Assembly (NCBI RefSeq): GCF_004959935.1
Contig: NZ_SMYN01000015.1
Coordinates: 1 to 64,000 of the forward strand
Length of the DNA stretch: 64,000 bases
From: Falsirhodobacter xinxiangensis
GTDB lineage: Bacteria > Pseudomonadota > Alphaproteobacteria > Rhodobacterales > Rhodobacteraceae
Direction of reading: 5' to 3'
Part shown: in pieces, positions 34,783 through 43,304 of the stretch
Layout of the letters: every line of letters begins with the position of its first letter
Numbering within the stretch: the stretch's first letter is position 1
Made by a program: the position numbers and the translations under genes
Notes under the pieces: generated by a model
The model's input: the letters and a program-made list of their open reading frames with translations, nothing else
Databases searched by the model: none
Told to the model about the DNA's origin: nothing

Positions 34783-35379
34783 TCACGCAGTCAGCTTTTC
34801 GCCGCGCAGATGGCGGTCGAGGAAGGGCAGGCTGTCCTGTCCCCAGAAAAGCTGGCCGTTATGGCGATAGGTGGGGATGCCGAACACGCCGGCAGCCGTT
34901 GCGGTTTCGCGGCTTTGGGCAAGGCGGGCGGTCACGTCATCCTGCGCCGCGCGGGACTCCAGCGCCGCTCCGTCGAACCCGGCCTCTGTCACCACCGCGA
35001 TGCGCACATCCGCCGCGCCGATGTCCTGTGCCTTGGACCAGAAGGCGCGGTGCAGCGCGCGGGCCACGCCCAGCCAGTCCTGACCGTCCAGCCATGCGGC
35101 GACGATGAGGCGGCCCGCCGGGGTCGGATCGGACAGTGCGGCGCGGTCGAAGGACAGCTCGATCCCGCGCAGATGCGCCCAGCGTTTCAGATCCTCGGTC
35201 CAGTAGTCGCGGCGGGCGGCGGGGCGGTTGCGGGAATAGATGCCGCCGTTTTCCTCGATCAGCGGGATGACATGCGGCTCCACGCTGGCGCCATGCTGGG
35301 TTGCCAGCGCGGCAAAGGCGTCCAGTCCCACGTAAGCCCAAGGAGAGCCGATCCCGAAGAAGTAGTCGATATGTGCCAT
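34783..35379 (-). CDS. 2-hydroxychromene-2-carboxylate isomerase-like / GST-kappa (DsbA superfamily)
   Basis: A thioredoxin-fold protein of 198 residues, with DYFFGIGSPWAYVGLDAF at the N-terminus (Ser in place of a CxxC) and VFGIPTYRHNGQLFWGQD at the cis-Pro region. This matches the GST-kappa/HCCA isomerase family, which uses glutathione. Its position next to mercaptopyruvate sulfurtransferase suggests a thiol-linked step. The actual substrate is unknown. Confidence 0.87.
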   Translation of the reverse strand: MAHIDYFFGIGSPWAYVGLDAFAALATQHGASVEPHVIPLIEENGGIYSRNRPAARRDYWTEDLKRWAHLRGIELSFDRAALSDPTPAGRLIVAAWLDGQDWLGVARALHRAFWSKAQDIGAADVRIAVVTEAGFDGAALESRAAQDDVTARLAQSRETATAAGVFGIPTYRHNGQLFWGQDSLPFLDRHLRGEKLTA

Positions 35380-35380
35380 G

Positions 35381-35929
35381 TCAAATCACCTGAGCCTGCG
35401 CTGCGTCGAGAAGGAAAAGTGCGGAGTTCCGGGCGTCCAGCATCGGCTGCGCGTTGCCGGTGACTGCCCGCCGGGCCAAAGCCCCGTCGTAAAGCAGCGC
35501 AAGATGGCCGCCAATGGCCGGATCGCCGACGATCCTGCGCAGAAGATCGGCGACGGCCTGTTTGTGCATCCGCGCCAGCCCCACGATGCGATCGGACGAG
35601 CCGTGTTCCGCCACCGCCAGCGCGAAGGCGCATCCGCGGAATTCGGGGTTCTCGGCCTTTTCGTGCAGACGCGCGAAGATCACCTCGATCCGGCGCCGTG
35701 CGTCGGGACAGGCGGCCAGAACCTCCTCCAGCCCCTCCATCACGCGGGCATGGCGGTCGTTCAGATAGGCGAGGACCAGATCTTCCTTCGATGGGAAGTG
35801 ACGGTAGAAGGTCGCCTTGGCGATGTCGGCCTCCTGGATGATCCGGTCGATGCCGACGGTGCGGATGCCTTCGCGGAAGAACAGCCCGCTGGCGACGGCA
35901 AGGATCTTGTCGGAGACGGGTGCCTTCAT
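35381..35929 (-). CDS. TetR-family transcriptional regulator
   Basis: The 182-residue protein has the TetR helix-turn-helix at residues 8-55 (ILAVASGLFFREGIRTVGIDRIIQEADIAKATFYRHFPSKE, in overlapping parts). The C-terminal ligand domain resembles AcrR-like regulators. It overlaps the oxidoreductase upstream by four bases (ATGA) and ends two bases before the isomerase, so it is embedded in the run and may control it. Confidence 0.9.
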   Translation of the reverse strand: MKAPVSDKILAVASGLFFREGIRTVGIDRIIQEADIAKATFYRHFPSKEDLVLAYLNDRHARVMEGLEEVLAACPDARRRIEVIFARLHEKAENPEFRGCAFALAVAEHGSSDRIVGLARMHKQAVADLLRRIVGDPAIGGHLALLYDGALARRAVTGNAQPMLDARNSALFLLDAAQAQVI

Positions 35930-36921
35930 GATGCCGCCCGCAGGGCCGCATCCGGCCCGGCGAGTTCGATCAGCCGCGCGATGGCGATGCTGCCCGGTGC
36001 GCCGCCCGCCGCCGCAAGCTCGGCTGCAAGGCGCTGCGCTGCGCGGTTCCACGGGGTCGGCACGCCATGCAGCGCGCCCAGCAGGGCGACTTCGCCGTTC
36101 AGGTAATCGACTTCGCTGCGGGCGCCGCGGGTGAAGCTTTGCCATGTGGACTGGCCGGTGCGCGCCTTGCTCTGCGGGCGCATCAGCTTCCAGTCCGTGA
36201 TATCCACCAGCCGCTCGTCCGGTCGCGCGGGGTCGTGGCCTGCGGCGATCAAAACCTGCCGCGCCTCGTCCGCGATGCGGCGGGCGGTCAGTTCGACGGT
36301 CGCCGCATCGCCCGCGAACAGTTCCAGCACGTTCTTGACGTTGTGCAGCAGCTTGGCGGCCTTCCAGCGCCGGATGTCGTTACGTTCCTCGGCCAGCGAA
36401 TTGGCGCGGGTCAGGTCGGCGACGATCCGGGCCGATGTCGCATCGCGGCCCGAGGGGAAGCGTCCGACGACGACCGAGGCAAGCTGCGGTCCTGAAAACA
36501 CACTGACCTTGCCGGTTTCGACATAGACCGCGGGGACGAGGATGCTGGCAGCATAGACGCGCGCGAAACGGCGCAGCGCCGCGCGTTCGGTTTCCAGCCC
36601 GTTCTGCAATGTCACCAGCGGCAGATCCGCGCCGCGCTCGCCACCTTCCACCGGCTGGTCCGCCCAGAAGGAAATGGCGGCCTCGGCATCCTGCGTCTTG
36701 ACGGTCAGCAGCAGGATATCGTCTGCGCGCAGATCGGCGCGGTCCGACAGGTCCAGCCGCAGGGTCTGCGTGCCGGTGGGGCGTTCGTAGATCAGGCCGT
36801 CCGCCTTCAGCTTTTCAAGCTGCGCGCCGCGCCCGATCAAAAGATAGTCGATGCCGGCCCGTTCGAACTCTGCCGACAGTGCAAGCCCGACGGCCCCCGC
36901 CCCGATGATGATGTAGCGCAT
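35926..36921 (-). CDS. Ketopantoate reductase-family oxidoreductase (PanE/ApbA-like)
   Basis: An NAD(P)H-dependent reductase of 331 residues. The dinucleotide motif is YIIIGAGAVGLALSAEF, followed by LLTVKTQDAEAA and LVTLQNGLETE. The C-terminal 6PGDH-like helical domain contains DYLNGEVALLGALHGVPTPWN, the family's NG-E-..G...PTP pattern. Pantothenate synthesis is possible, but the setting among sulfur- and flavin-linked enzymes suggests a paralogue with another 2-oxo acid. It is coupled to the TetR gene. Confidence 0.85.
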   Translation of the reverse strand: MRYIIIGAGAVGLALSAEFERAGIDYLLIGRGAQLEKLKADGLIYERPTGTQTLRLDLSDRADLRADDILLLTVKTQDAEAAISFWADQPVEGGERGADLPLVTLQNGLETERAALRRFARVYAASILVPAVYVETGKVSVFSGPQLASVVVGRFPSGRDATSARIVADLTRANSLAEERNDIRRWKAAKLLHNVKNVLELFAGDAATVELTARRIADEARQVLIAAGHDPARPDERLVDITDWKLMRPQSKARTGQSTWQSFTRGARSEVDYLNGEVALLGALHGVPTPWNRAAQRLAAELAAAGGAPGSIAIARLIELAGPDAALRAAS

Positions 36922-37002
36922 GTATCGACCTCTTGGACTGCCGCGTGTTTCATGTGTAGGGGGCTGGCGCGCATTTTTGAACCCCGCGCCAGACCGTTCC
37001 GA

Positions 37003-38151
37003 TCAGGCAAGCGCGGCCCGGCCCAGAATGGAGATCGCGACGTCCTCCTGCGGGGCGTGGACCAGCGTGGCCTGCACGTTGCGGAAATGACGCTCCAGCC
37101 CCAGATCCGCCGACAGGGCCGGGTTGCCCAGCGTGCGGACGGCGATCTGCACCGCCTCCTGGATGTTGCGCCCCGCGATCAGGCGGGCGCGCATCAGCGT
37201 CTCGGGGCTGTCCTGATGATGATCCAGCGCGTCGAAGATGATGTCGCGGGCGCTGCCTGTCAGCAGGGCGATCTCGCCCGCCGCCGTGATGATGCGGTCG
37301 GTGGTCGCGATCGGGCGGCCAAGGTTGGCGGGGATGCGGGTTCTGGCGAATTCGGCAAAGACGTCCTGCGCCGCCTCGGCCACGCCAAGATAGATGGCGG
37401 TCAGGCCCAGCGTCATCGCGGCATGGGCGCGGTTGTCCTGTTCCGCCCGCCCGGCGGGGCCGATGTTGATGACATGATCCGCCGCCACGGCCACGTCGCG
37501 GAACACCACGTCATGCGAGGAGGTTGCCCGCATCCCGAGGCTGTCCCAGTTGCGGACGATCTCGATTCCGGGCGTGTCGGTGGTGACGATGAACGTGCCG
37601 ACGCGCTGCTCCGGCTCGTCCGTCGCGGCCCAGACGAGGAAATGCGTCAGCCCCTCCGATCCGGTGACGAAACGCTTGCGGCCGCTGATGCGCCAGCCAT
37701 CCGCCATGCGGCGCGCGATGGTGCTGGGCAGCCCCCCGCGCGATGGGGAGCCGAGATCGGGCTCGCCGCGCGCGGCGTTGATCAGCACCGGCTGCCGGCG
37801 CGCCTGTTCCAGCAGGGCACGATAGACATCGGTGGGCCAGGTGGAACGTTGCGCCTGCGTCAGGTGGTTGAACAGGTTCATCGACGCAATCAGCGCGACC
37901 GAAGGATCGGCCCGGCCGATTTCGGCCAGTATCCGGGCGGCGGTTGCCAGATCGGCGCCATGCCCCCCGTTTTCCGTGGAAACCGTGGCTTCCAGCAGGC
38001 CCGCCTCGTGCAGCGCGCGCAACCCTTCCCATGGGAAGCTGCCGGTCCGGTCGGCCTCGGGGGCGGCGGCGGCGATCCGGGCCAGCGTGGCGGCGGGGAC
38101 CAACCCACCGGCGCTGGCGGCGGCGGCGAGGGGCTTCTTGTCGGCGATCAT
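37003..38151 (-). CDS. Acyl-CoA dehydrogenase-fold flavin monooxygenase (SfnB/DszC-like)
   Basis: The 382-residue protein has the acyl-CoA dehydrogenase fold: LHEAGLLEATVSTENGGHG in the N-domain, RFVTGSEGLTHFLVWA and the DSLGMRATSSHDVVF hinge, then a four-helix C-domain. The catalytic Glu of true acyl-CoA dehydrogenases is not evident. This group includes SfnB and DszC, FMNH2-using oxygenases of sulfur compounds. It overlaps the LLM monooxygenase stop by one base, so the two are likely coupled. Confidence 0.82.
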   Translation of the reverse strand: MIADKKPLAAAASAGGLVPAATLARIAAAAPEADRTGSFPWEGLRALHEAGLLEATVSTENGGHGADLATAARILAEIGRADPSVALIASMNLFNHLTQAQRSTWPTDVYRALLEQARRQPVLINAARGEPDLGSPSRGGLPSTIARRMADGWRISGRKRFVTGSEGLTHFLVWAATDEPEQRVGTFIVTTDTPGIEIVRNWDSLGMRATSSHDVVFRDVAVAADHVINIGPAGRAEQDNRAHAAMTLGLTAIYLGVAEAAQDVFAEFARTRIPANLGRPIATTDRIITAAGEIALLTGSARDIIFDALDHHQDSPETLMRARLIAGRNIQEAVQIAVRTLGNPALSADLGLERHFRNVQATLVHAPQEDVAISILGRAALA

Positions 38152-39251
38152 CAGGCGACGGCCTGTTTCGCGGCTTCGCGCGCGGCAAGCTCCTTGCGGA
38201 CCAGCGGCAGGATATAGCGCCCGTAATCCACGGCGTCGTTGTAGTTGTCGTAACCCCGGATCGAGATGAGGTCCGCGCCAAGATCGACGTAATCCAGAAG
38301 CGAGGCCGCGATGGTTTCCGGCGATCCGACCAGCGCCGTGGACGCACCGCCCGCATTCGTCGCCGTCACGGTCGGATACCACAGCGCGCGATCCTGCACA
38401 TCGCCGCGCTTTGCGATCTCCAGCAGGCGCTGCGAGCCGACGTTCTTCGGCGCATCGGCGCCCGGGGCAAAGCGGCCCAGACCCTTGGCGCGGTTCGCCG
38501 TCAGCAGATCGAGGATGTTATGCGCCTTCTTCCACGCAAGATCGTCCGTCTCGGCCACGATCGGGCGGAAGGTGACCCAGATGCGGGGGCGGTCCTTGCG
38601 GCCTGCCTTGGCGGCTTCGGCATGGATGCGTTCGATCTGCTCGCGCGTTTCCTTCAGCGGCTCGCCCCACAGCCCGAAGATGTCGGCCAGCGCCCCGCCC
38701 ACGCGATAGGCTTCGTCCGACGATCCCCCGACCGAAATCGGGATCGTTCCCTTGGTTGGCCGCACCTTGTTGGAAAAGCCGCGGAAGCTGTAATGCACGC
38801 CGTCGAAATCGAAGGGTTCCGACGATTCCCATGCGCGGCGCAGGATGCGGATATATTCCTCGGTCCGGGCATAGCGTTCTTCCTTGGTCGAAAAATCGCC
38901 TTCGCGGGCCTGTTCCTCGTCGCTGCCGCCCGCGATGAAGTGGACGACGACGCGCCCGCCGCTCAACTGGTCCAGCGTGGCAAGCGCCTTTGCCGCGACG
39001 GTGGGATAGACCGTGTTGGGCCGCAGCGCGACGATGATGCTGATGTTCTTGGTATTGGCGAGGATCGTCGCGCCGATGGTGAACGGATCGAAAGAGGACG
39101 AATGATATGGGATCAGCGTATAGTTGAAGCCGTAATCGTCCAGCGCGCGGGCATAGCGCACCAGGAATGCCGGATCGATCTTCGGCTCGACTTCGGGGGC
39201 AAGCTCGTTCGAGGCGTTGGGGAAGGTCACGCTGATGAATTCGGTCGGCAT
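38151..39251 (-). CDS. LLM-class FMNH2-dependent monooxygenase (alkanesulfonate type)
   Basis: A luciferase-like TIM barrel of 366 residues. SsuD-like marks are ALDDYGFNYTLIPYHSSSFDPF, LDQLSGGRVVVHFIAGGSDEEQAREGD (split here by family wording) and ISVGGSSDEAYRVGGALADIF. SsuD/MsuD-like enzymes cleave C-S bonds of sulfonates using reduced flavin from a partner reductase. No flavin reductase or sulfonate ABC transporter is in the run. First gene of the co-directional block, with a dyad element upstream at 39308-39329. Confidence 0.87.
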   Translation of the reverse strand: MPTEFISVTFPNASNELAPEVEPKIDPAFLVRYARALDDYGFNYTLIPYHSSSFDPFTIGATILANTKNISIIVALRPNTVYPTVAAKALATLDQLSGGRVVVHFIAGGSDEEQAREGDFSTKEERYARTEEYIRILRRAWESSEPFDFDGVHYSFRGFSNKVRPTKGTIPISVGGSSDEAYRVGGALADIFGLWGEPLKETREQIERIHAEAAKAGRKDRPRIWVTFRPIVAETDDLAWKKAHNILDLLTANRAKGLGRFAPGADAPKNVGSQRLLEIAKRGDVQDRALWYPTVTATNAGGASTALVGSPETIAASLLDYVDLGADLISIRGYDNYNDAVDYGRYILPLVRKELAAREAAKQAVA

Positions 39252-39307
39252 CTGGGTTTCTCTCTCGCTGGAGGATTTGACCAGAAGCTAGCCAGATTGG
39301 CGGCGAA

Positions 39308-39329
39308 ATAGAACGACCTGTCTTTCTAT
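39308..39329. promoter_or_regulatory. Candidate operator upstream of the LLM monooxygenase
   Basis: Inverted repeat with 10-base arms ATAGAACGAC and GTCTTTCTAT separated by two bases; nine of ten positions pair. It lies 57-78 bases before the LLM start, in a 158-base gap that is AT-richer than its surroundings. The TetR encoded in the run is one candidate ligand; a CysB- or SsuR-like protein is another. Confidence 0.5.
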
Positions 39330-39409
39330 AATGTTCGGGGCGGGGAGAACAGTTTTATCCCGCGCGAGTTTTCCGGAGAATCCCGCTCTTGCGCCGCTTG
39401 CCGGGCGAT

Positions 39410-40852
39410 TCACGCCCAGAAGCGCTTGGCCTCCACCAGATCGTCATAGGCCGCCGCCGCCGCGCGCAGCAGGGGTTTGCGGCGGGCATGTCCCAGCAGG
39501 CTCGGCGCCGCCGGATCGCTTGCGATCCCCAGATCCGCCAGCAGTTGCGGCGCGGTCGCCATGTCGTTGAGCGTGCCCAGCTGTTCCTGAAGATCCTTCA
39601 ACGCGCCGACGAATTTCTTGCGCGATTTTCGCTTGGCGAACAGGGGGGCGAAGAAATCGACGGCATAGCGCAGCTTCTTGGCGTCCTTGCGGACCTCGTG
39701 TCGGGTCTCGTCGTCGATCTTGGTGATATTCGCGCCATCCTTTCGGACCTTGCGGCGAAAGCGGGCCAGCGCGGTTGCCGCGAAATCTTCGGCTGGTTCG
39801 TCGCGATCCTTGGCACGGGCCTCGTCGCGAAGCCAAGGGCCGACTGCCAGCCATTCCGACAGGTCGATCATCAGCCGCGCCGCCCGGTCCGATCCAAGCG
39901 CCTTTGCCGCGCGATCATGGGCGTCCTCCCGTTCGCGCCGCAGGCGATCCTCCAGCGGCCCGCCGGAGGCGCGGTGCAGGATCACGTCGAGATCGCGCGC
40001 GGGGCCAAGCTCGCCTGCCAGCCAGCGCAGCTCGTTGGCGATGGGGCGGCCTTCATCGCCCAGCATCGGGCGAAAGATCGAAAACGCCGACCGCAACCGG
40101 CGCAGCGCCACCCGTGTCTGATGAAGCGCCTCTGCCCCGCGCGTGGTCAGCAACAGGTCTTCGTTCAGGCGGAACTGCCGCAGACAGGATGCCGCGATCT
40201 GTTGGAAGGCGTCGGCGGCTGTCGCATCCTCGGTCAGCGCGATGGGGTCGGCCTTGTGGCTGTCCGGCATCGGCGCAAGCAGCATGTAGCCCCGCGCGGA
40301 TTTGGACAGAACGCCGATCCTGACCGGGATCACATCTGCAATTTGCCTTGCCAGCACGAAAAGCGCCTCGGCGGGGCCGGATTTCAACTCCAGCTCGCAT
40401 TCATGGATCGGCGTCTGCCTGTCCGCGATGCGAACATCACCGCCGTCGAGCGCAACTTCGATTTCCGCGCCGTCGCGGTGCAGCGTCCAGACGCGGCGGT
40501 CGATCTCCACATCGAAAACCCGGATCAAATCCTCGGTCCGGTCGCCAAGGATCGCACGAACGGGTGTCACGTCGTCCAGCACCGGGTGATCCGTCTCGAC
40601 CAGCTTTTCCCATTCGCCGCGATCGAACAGCCCTGCCGCGCGGGCGGGCGCGTGTTTGGTGGTCTGGATGCGCTTGCCGTCGGTTTCGCGGATGCGCAGC
40701 GAGACCCCATGTGCCGCCAGCAGGTGATCAGGCGTATCGAAATAGACGGCGCGCTGCATCCGGCGCAAGGGCGCCCCCGGCAACATGCCCGAATCCGCGA
40801 GCGCGTCGCCCGCCCCGGGCGCGATTGCGAGCTTCAGTTCGATTTCCGACAT
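39410..40852 (-). CDS. CYTH-CHAD inorganic (tri)phosphatase
   Basis: The 480-residue protein opens with the CYTH signature EIELK (MSEIELKLAIA), continues through the tunnel fold with basic and acidic strands (VSLRIRETDGKRIQTTKH, IHECELELKSG), and from about residue 215 carries a CHAD helical domain with conserved His (LHQTRVALRRLRSAFSIF, EVRKDAKKLRYAVDFF). CYTH domains hydrolyse triphosphate; CHAD binds polyphosphate. Like E. coli YgiF but a little longer. The start is set at MSEIE; an in-frame opening exists at 40873. Confidence 0.93.
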   Translation of the reverse strand: MSEIELKLAIAPGAGDALADSGMLPGAPLRRMQRAVYFDTPDHLLAAHGVSLRIRETDGKRIQTTKHAPARAAGLFDRGEWEKLVETDHPVLDDVTPVRAILGDRTEDLIRVFDVEIDRRVWTLHRDGAEIEVALDGGDVRIADRQTPIHECELELKSGPAEALFVLARQIADVIPVRIGVLSKSARGYMLLAPMPDSHKADPIALTEDATAADAFQQIAASCLRQFRLNEDLLLTTRGAEALHQTRVALRRLRSAFSIFRPMLGDEGRPIANELRWLAGELGPARDLDVILHRASGGPLEDRLRREREDAHDRAAKALGSDRAARLMIDLSEWLAVGPWLRDEARAKDRDEPAEDFAATALARFRRKVRKDGANITKIDDETRHEVRKDAKKLRYAVDFFAPLFAKRKSRKKFVGALKDLQEQLGTLNDMATAPQLLADLGIASDPAAPSLLGHARRKPLLRAAAAAYDDLVEAKRFWA

Positions 40853-40964
40853 GATCCGGGCCCCCGTCTGCAACTCAAAGGCAAACGCGCGAGGGGAGAA
40901 TGGGTTTCGTCGAACTTTGCCGAATGGCGAGAGCCGTCATCAGGCAGCTTCCGCCGTTCTGCTC

Positions 40965-42221
40965 TTATTTCCGGCGGCGCAGCAGGGCCATCGCCCCGAG
41001 TCCCGCGCCCAGCAGCCATGCCGCGCCCGGAAGCGGGACAGGGGCGACCTCGATATCCGTCCAGACCAGCCGGTGATCCGAGGATGGAAAGCCCCCCGGC
41101 AGCGAGGGATCGTAATCCCCCACCAGCGAAAAGAGCGGGTCTTCCGGCAGGGGCCAGAACACGCCGCTGTCCGAAATCTTCAGCCCCGCCGAGGGCAGGA
41201 CATAGTCGGCGCGCAGGTTGCCGGGGGCCGTATCGGCGAAATCGGCGGTGTCCTGTGCGGGGTCGCCGCCATGGCCCGCGTTGGCATTGCCCTGACGGTC
41301 CGACGCCGCCGCGCCGCCAGCACTGGACGGCACATCGCCGGCATTCACGCGCGGGTTCTCCAGCAGTTGGCGGATGGCCTTGTCGTAGCTGTCGCCGTCG
41401 AACGGATCGGCGTTCAGATCGCCCGCGATGACGAATGCCTTGCCTGCGGCCAATCCGCCCGTGCGGCCCTGATCGTCGGTCATGTAATCCGCGCCGCCGA
41501 CATAATCCGAGATCAGGCGGATCTCGTCATGGTTGCGGCGACCGTTGCGATCCTCGGGTCCGTCGAAGGTCGGTGGGGTCGGGTGACTGGCGATGAGGTG
41601 AACGGTCTGACCGTCGATCTTGACCGGCACGTCCCAATGGCTTTTCGACGACAGGCGCAGGATCGCCTGCTCCTCGGCATCATAGAAGCCTTCCGGCATC
41701 GCATTGCCGGGCATGTCCTTCCACAGGAAATTCTGGAAGCTGCGGATCGCATCGACGTCCAGCTCGTGTTTCGAAAAGACGGCCATACCGTATTGCCCAG
41801 CAAACTGCCCGAAGCCGAGCGCGTCGTCGCCGCCGCCGACCGTTCCGTCGTTGTTCAGGTCGAACCCGCTGGGAATGCCGGTGTTGGACGGTGCGATGAA
41901 GCTGTAGCGATAGTCGAGCCCGGCGGTGCCGCCCTGACCGGACACGTTTTGCGCCTTGGCAAGGTAGTTGTCGGCGAACAGCCGGTCGTTGCCGGGGGCA
42001 TAGTCGAATTCGTTGATCAGCAGCACGTCGGGGTTCACGCGCTGGATGATTTCGGCCACGGCCTGCGCCTGACGGTCGGCGCCGGTGGCAAGATCCGCCG
42101 CAAGCTTCCCCTCGGTCCCGCGGTTCAGCGAGGCGTTGAAGGTGGCGAAACGGATCGTCTCGGCTTGCACGGTTCCGGCAAGGGCCGCAACCGGGATGGT
42201 CAGGATGAGCGTTCTGCGCAT
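40965..42221 (-). CDS. Secreted endonuclease/exonuclease/phosphatase-family protein with VPLPA-CTERM tail
   Basis: A 418-residue exported protein. It has a signal peptide (MRRTLILTIPVAALAGTVQA), then an EEP domain with RFATFNASLNR, VLLINEFDY, VHLIASHPTPP, VIAGDLNADPF and SSDHRLVW, the catalytic set for metal-dependent phosphoesterases. An insertion DLNNDGTVGGGDD looks like a calcium-binding loop. The C-terminus is VPLPGAAWLLGAGLGAM followed by Leu and Arg-rich residues, a VPLPA-CTERM sorting signal cut by an exosortase. The active site would act outside the cell, for example on DNA or phosphoesters. Confidence 0.88.
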   Translation of the reverse strand: MRRTLILTIPVAALAGTVQAETIRFATFNASLNRGTEGKLAADLATGADRQAQAVAEIIQRVNPDVLLINEFDYAPGNDRLFADNYLAKAQNVSGQGGTAGLDYRYSFIAPSNTGIPSGFDLNNDGTVGGGDDALGFGQFAGQYGMAVFSKHELDVDAIRSFQNFLWKDMPGNAMPEGFYDAEEQAILRLSSKSHWDVPVKIDGQTVHLIASHPTPPTFDGPEDRNGRRNHDEIRLISDYVGGADYMTDDQGRTGGLAAGKAFVIAGDLNADPFDGDSYDKAIRQLLENPRVNAGDVPSSAGGAAASDRQGNANAGHGGDPAQDTADFADTAPGNLRADYVLPSAGLKISDSGVFWPLPEDPLFSLVGDYDPSLPGGFPSSDHRLVWTDIEVAPVPLPGAAWLLGAGLGAMALLRRRK

Positions 42222-42284
42222 CGGATGTCCTCGTCACTCTACATACAGGTGCATCCTCGCCCATGGCTGCGACAGACATATGTC

Positions 42285-42306
42285 AGGGGAGGCGTTCGCC
42301 TCCCCT
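42285..42306 (-). terminator. Hairpin downstream of doxX
   Basis: Perfect 9-bp stem AGGGGAGGC/GCCTCCCCT around a GTTC loop, nine bases after the stop of the DoxX gene on the minus strand. There is no strong T-tract, so termination is likely but not certain. Confidence 0.5.
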
Positions 42307-42314
42307 TCGTGTCG

Positions 42315-42752
42315 TCAGATCTCGCGTCCGATCAGCCGATCGACCGAGAACCTGCCGCCGCCGCGGGCGACGAAGAACAGCGTCACCCCCGACCAGATCA
42401 GCGAAAGTTCGGCACCCGAATATCCTTCGGCCTTCAGGACCCAATGGAAATACACCGTCACCAGCAGGATCACCGTCGTCGCCCCTGCCGCAAAACGGGT
42501 CAGCAGGCCGAACATCAGCAAGAGGCCGCCGAAGAATTCGCCCGCCGCCAGCGCAGGTGACCAGAGCCAGCCCGGATGGAAGCCGATGCTTTCGACCATG
42601 CCGACGGCGCGCATCGGGTCCTGAATCTTGGGCCATCCATGCATGGCCAGCGCAAAGCCGGCGATCACGCGCAGCCAGGTTTCCGCCAGCGGCGCGGCGC
42701 TGGAGTAAAGGGGCCGCAGGGCGGGGATGAGAAGTCTGTTCTGTTGGGTCAT
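42315..42752 (-). CDS. DoxX-family membrane protein
   Basis: The 145-residue protein has four membrane helices and DoxX marks: LRVIAGFALAMHGWPKIQDP, FFGGLLLMFGLLTRFAAGA. Related proteins take part in thiosulfate oxidation complexes or redox homeostasis, but most are unassigned. It is co-directional with a small Cys-containing exported protein upstream. The start is MTQQNRL; an in-frame opening at 42773 has no better support. Confidence 0.85.
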   Translation of the reverse strand: MTQQNRLLIPALRPLYSSAAPLAETWLRVIAGFALAMHGWPKIQDPMRAVGMVESIGFHPGWLWSPALAAGEFFGGLLLMFGLLTRFAAGATTVILLVTVYFHWVLKAEGYSGAELSLIWSGVTLFFVARGGGRFSVDRLIGREI

Positions 42753-42822
42753 GTCATATCTCCGTTCGCACAATCACGCGGGATCGTGCTGCAAATCGTC
42801 TTCGATGGTATGCTCGTCACGC

Positions 42823-43137
42823 TCAGGCGCGTGGGGGACGCCATCGGTCCGTGGCGGCGGTCTGCGCCTTCGGAACGACCGGAGAGAGGGGCGGCAGCGC
42901 GGACATCTCGCGCGGCTGCGGCGGCAGGAGTGATGCCACGGGGTTCAACGCGCAGCTGATGCAGGATTTGCTGTGCGGCTGTGCAGGTGCGGCGGGTGTG
43001 CCGGGCGCTGTGCAGATGTCGATCCTGGTGGCTTGGCTGGCACAACCGCCTTGCGCATATGCCATGCCCCCGCCGCGCATCGGCGCAAGCGCGAAGCAAA
43101 GCGAGACGATCAGAAGAAGGCGCGCGAGGTGCATCAT
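42823..43137 (-). CDS. Small exported protein with Cys pairs, unknown function
   Basis: About 104 residues, with an N-terminal hydrophobic signal-like segment (LARLLLIVSLCFALAP) followed by a Cys-rich stretch with KSCISCALNP and isolated Cys before it. The rest is Pro-rich. I do not recognise the family; it could be a small periplasmic redox or metal-binding protein. The start is ambiguous (43155, 43137 or 43134) and no clear ribosome site is seen. It overlaps no other gene. Confidence 0.45.
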   Translation of the reverse strand: MMHLARLLLIVSLCFALAPMRGGGMAYAQGGCASQATRIDICTAPGTPAAPAQPHSKSCISCALNPVASLLPPQPREMSALPPLSPVVPKAQTAATDRWRPPRA

Positions 43138-43304
43138 GACATGCCGTGATTGCATGATGCGGGCAGCCGGTGCAATCCCCGCGTGATGCCCCCCGGCTGA
43201 ACGACCGCGATCGAGAGTTCACGGAATGTTAACGATTGCGGCAACTTTACGTCATAAATCCGGCCTAGCAATCGCCTCACGGTTTCGCGATCGAGAGGAT
43301 TTCC

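Noticed and set aside
35926-36921. Assignment of the PanE-like gene as the true pantothenate enzyme panE
   Set aside because: The gene is embedded in a TetR/sulfur-linked run without panB or panC, so only the family name is kept.
42275-42284. Ten-base palindrome GACATATGTC before the EEP gene
   Set aside because: Too short and unsupported by a second copy or a nearby regulator.
43240-43275. A possible PhoB box (GTCATAAATC) before the alkaline phosphatase
   Set aside because: Only one of the two 7-base repeats resembles the consensus; the second matches at four of seven positions, too weak to call.
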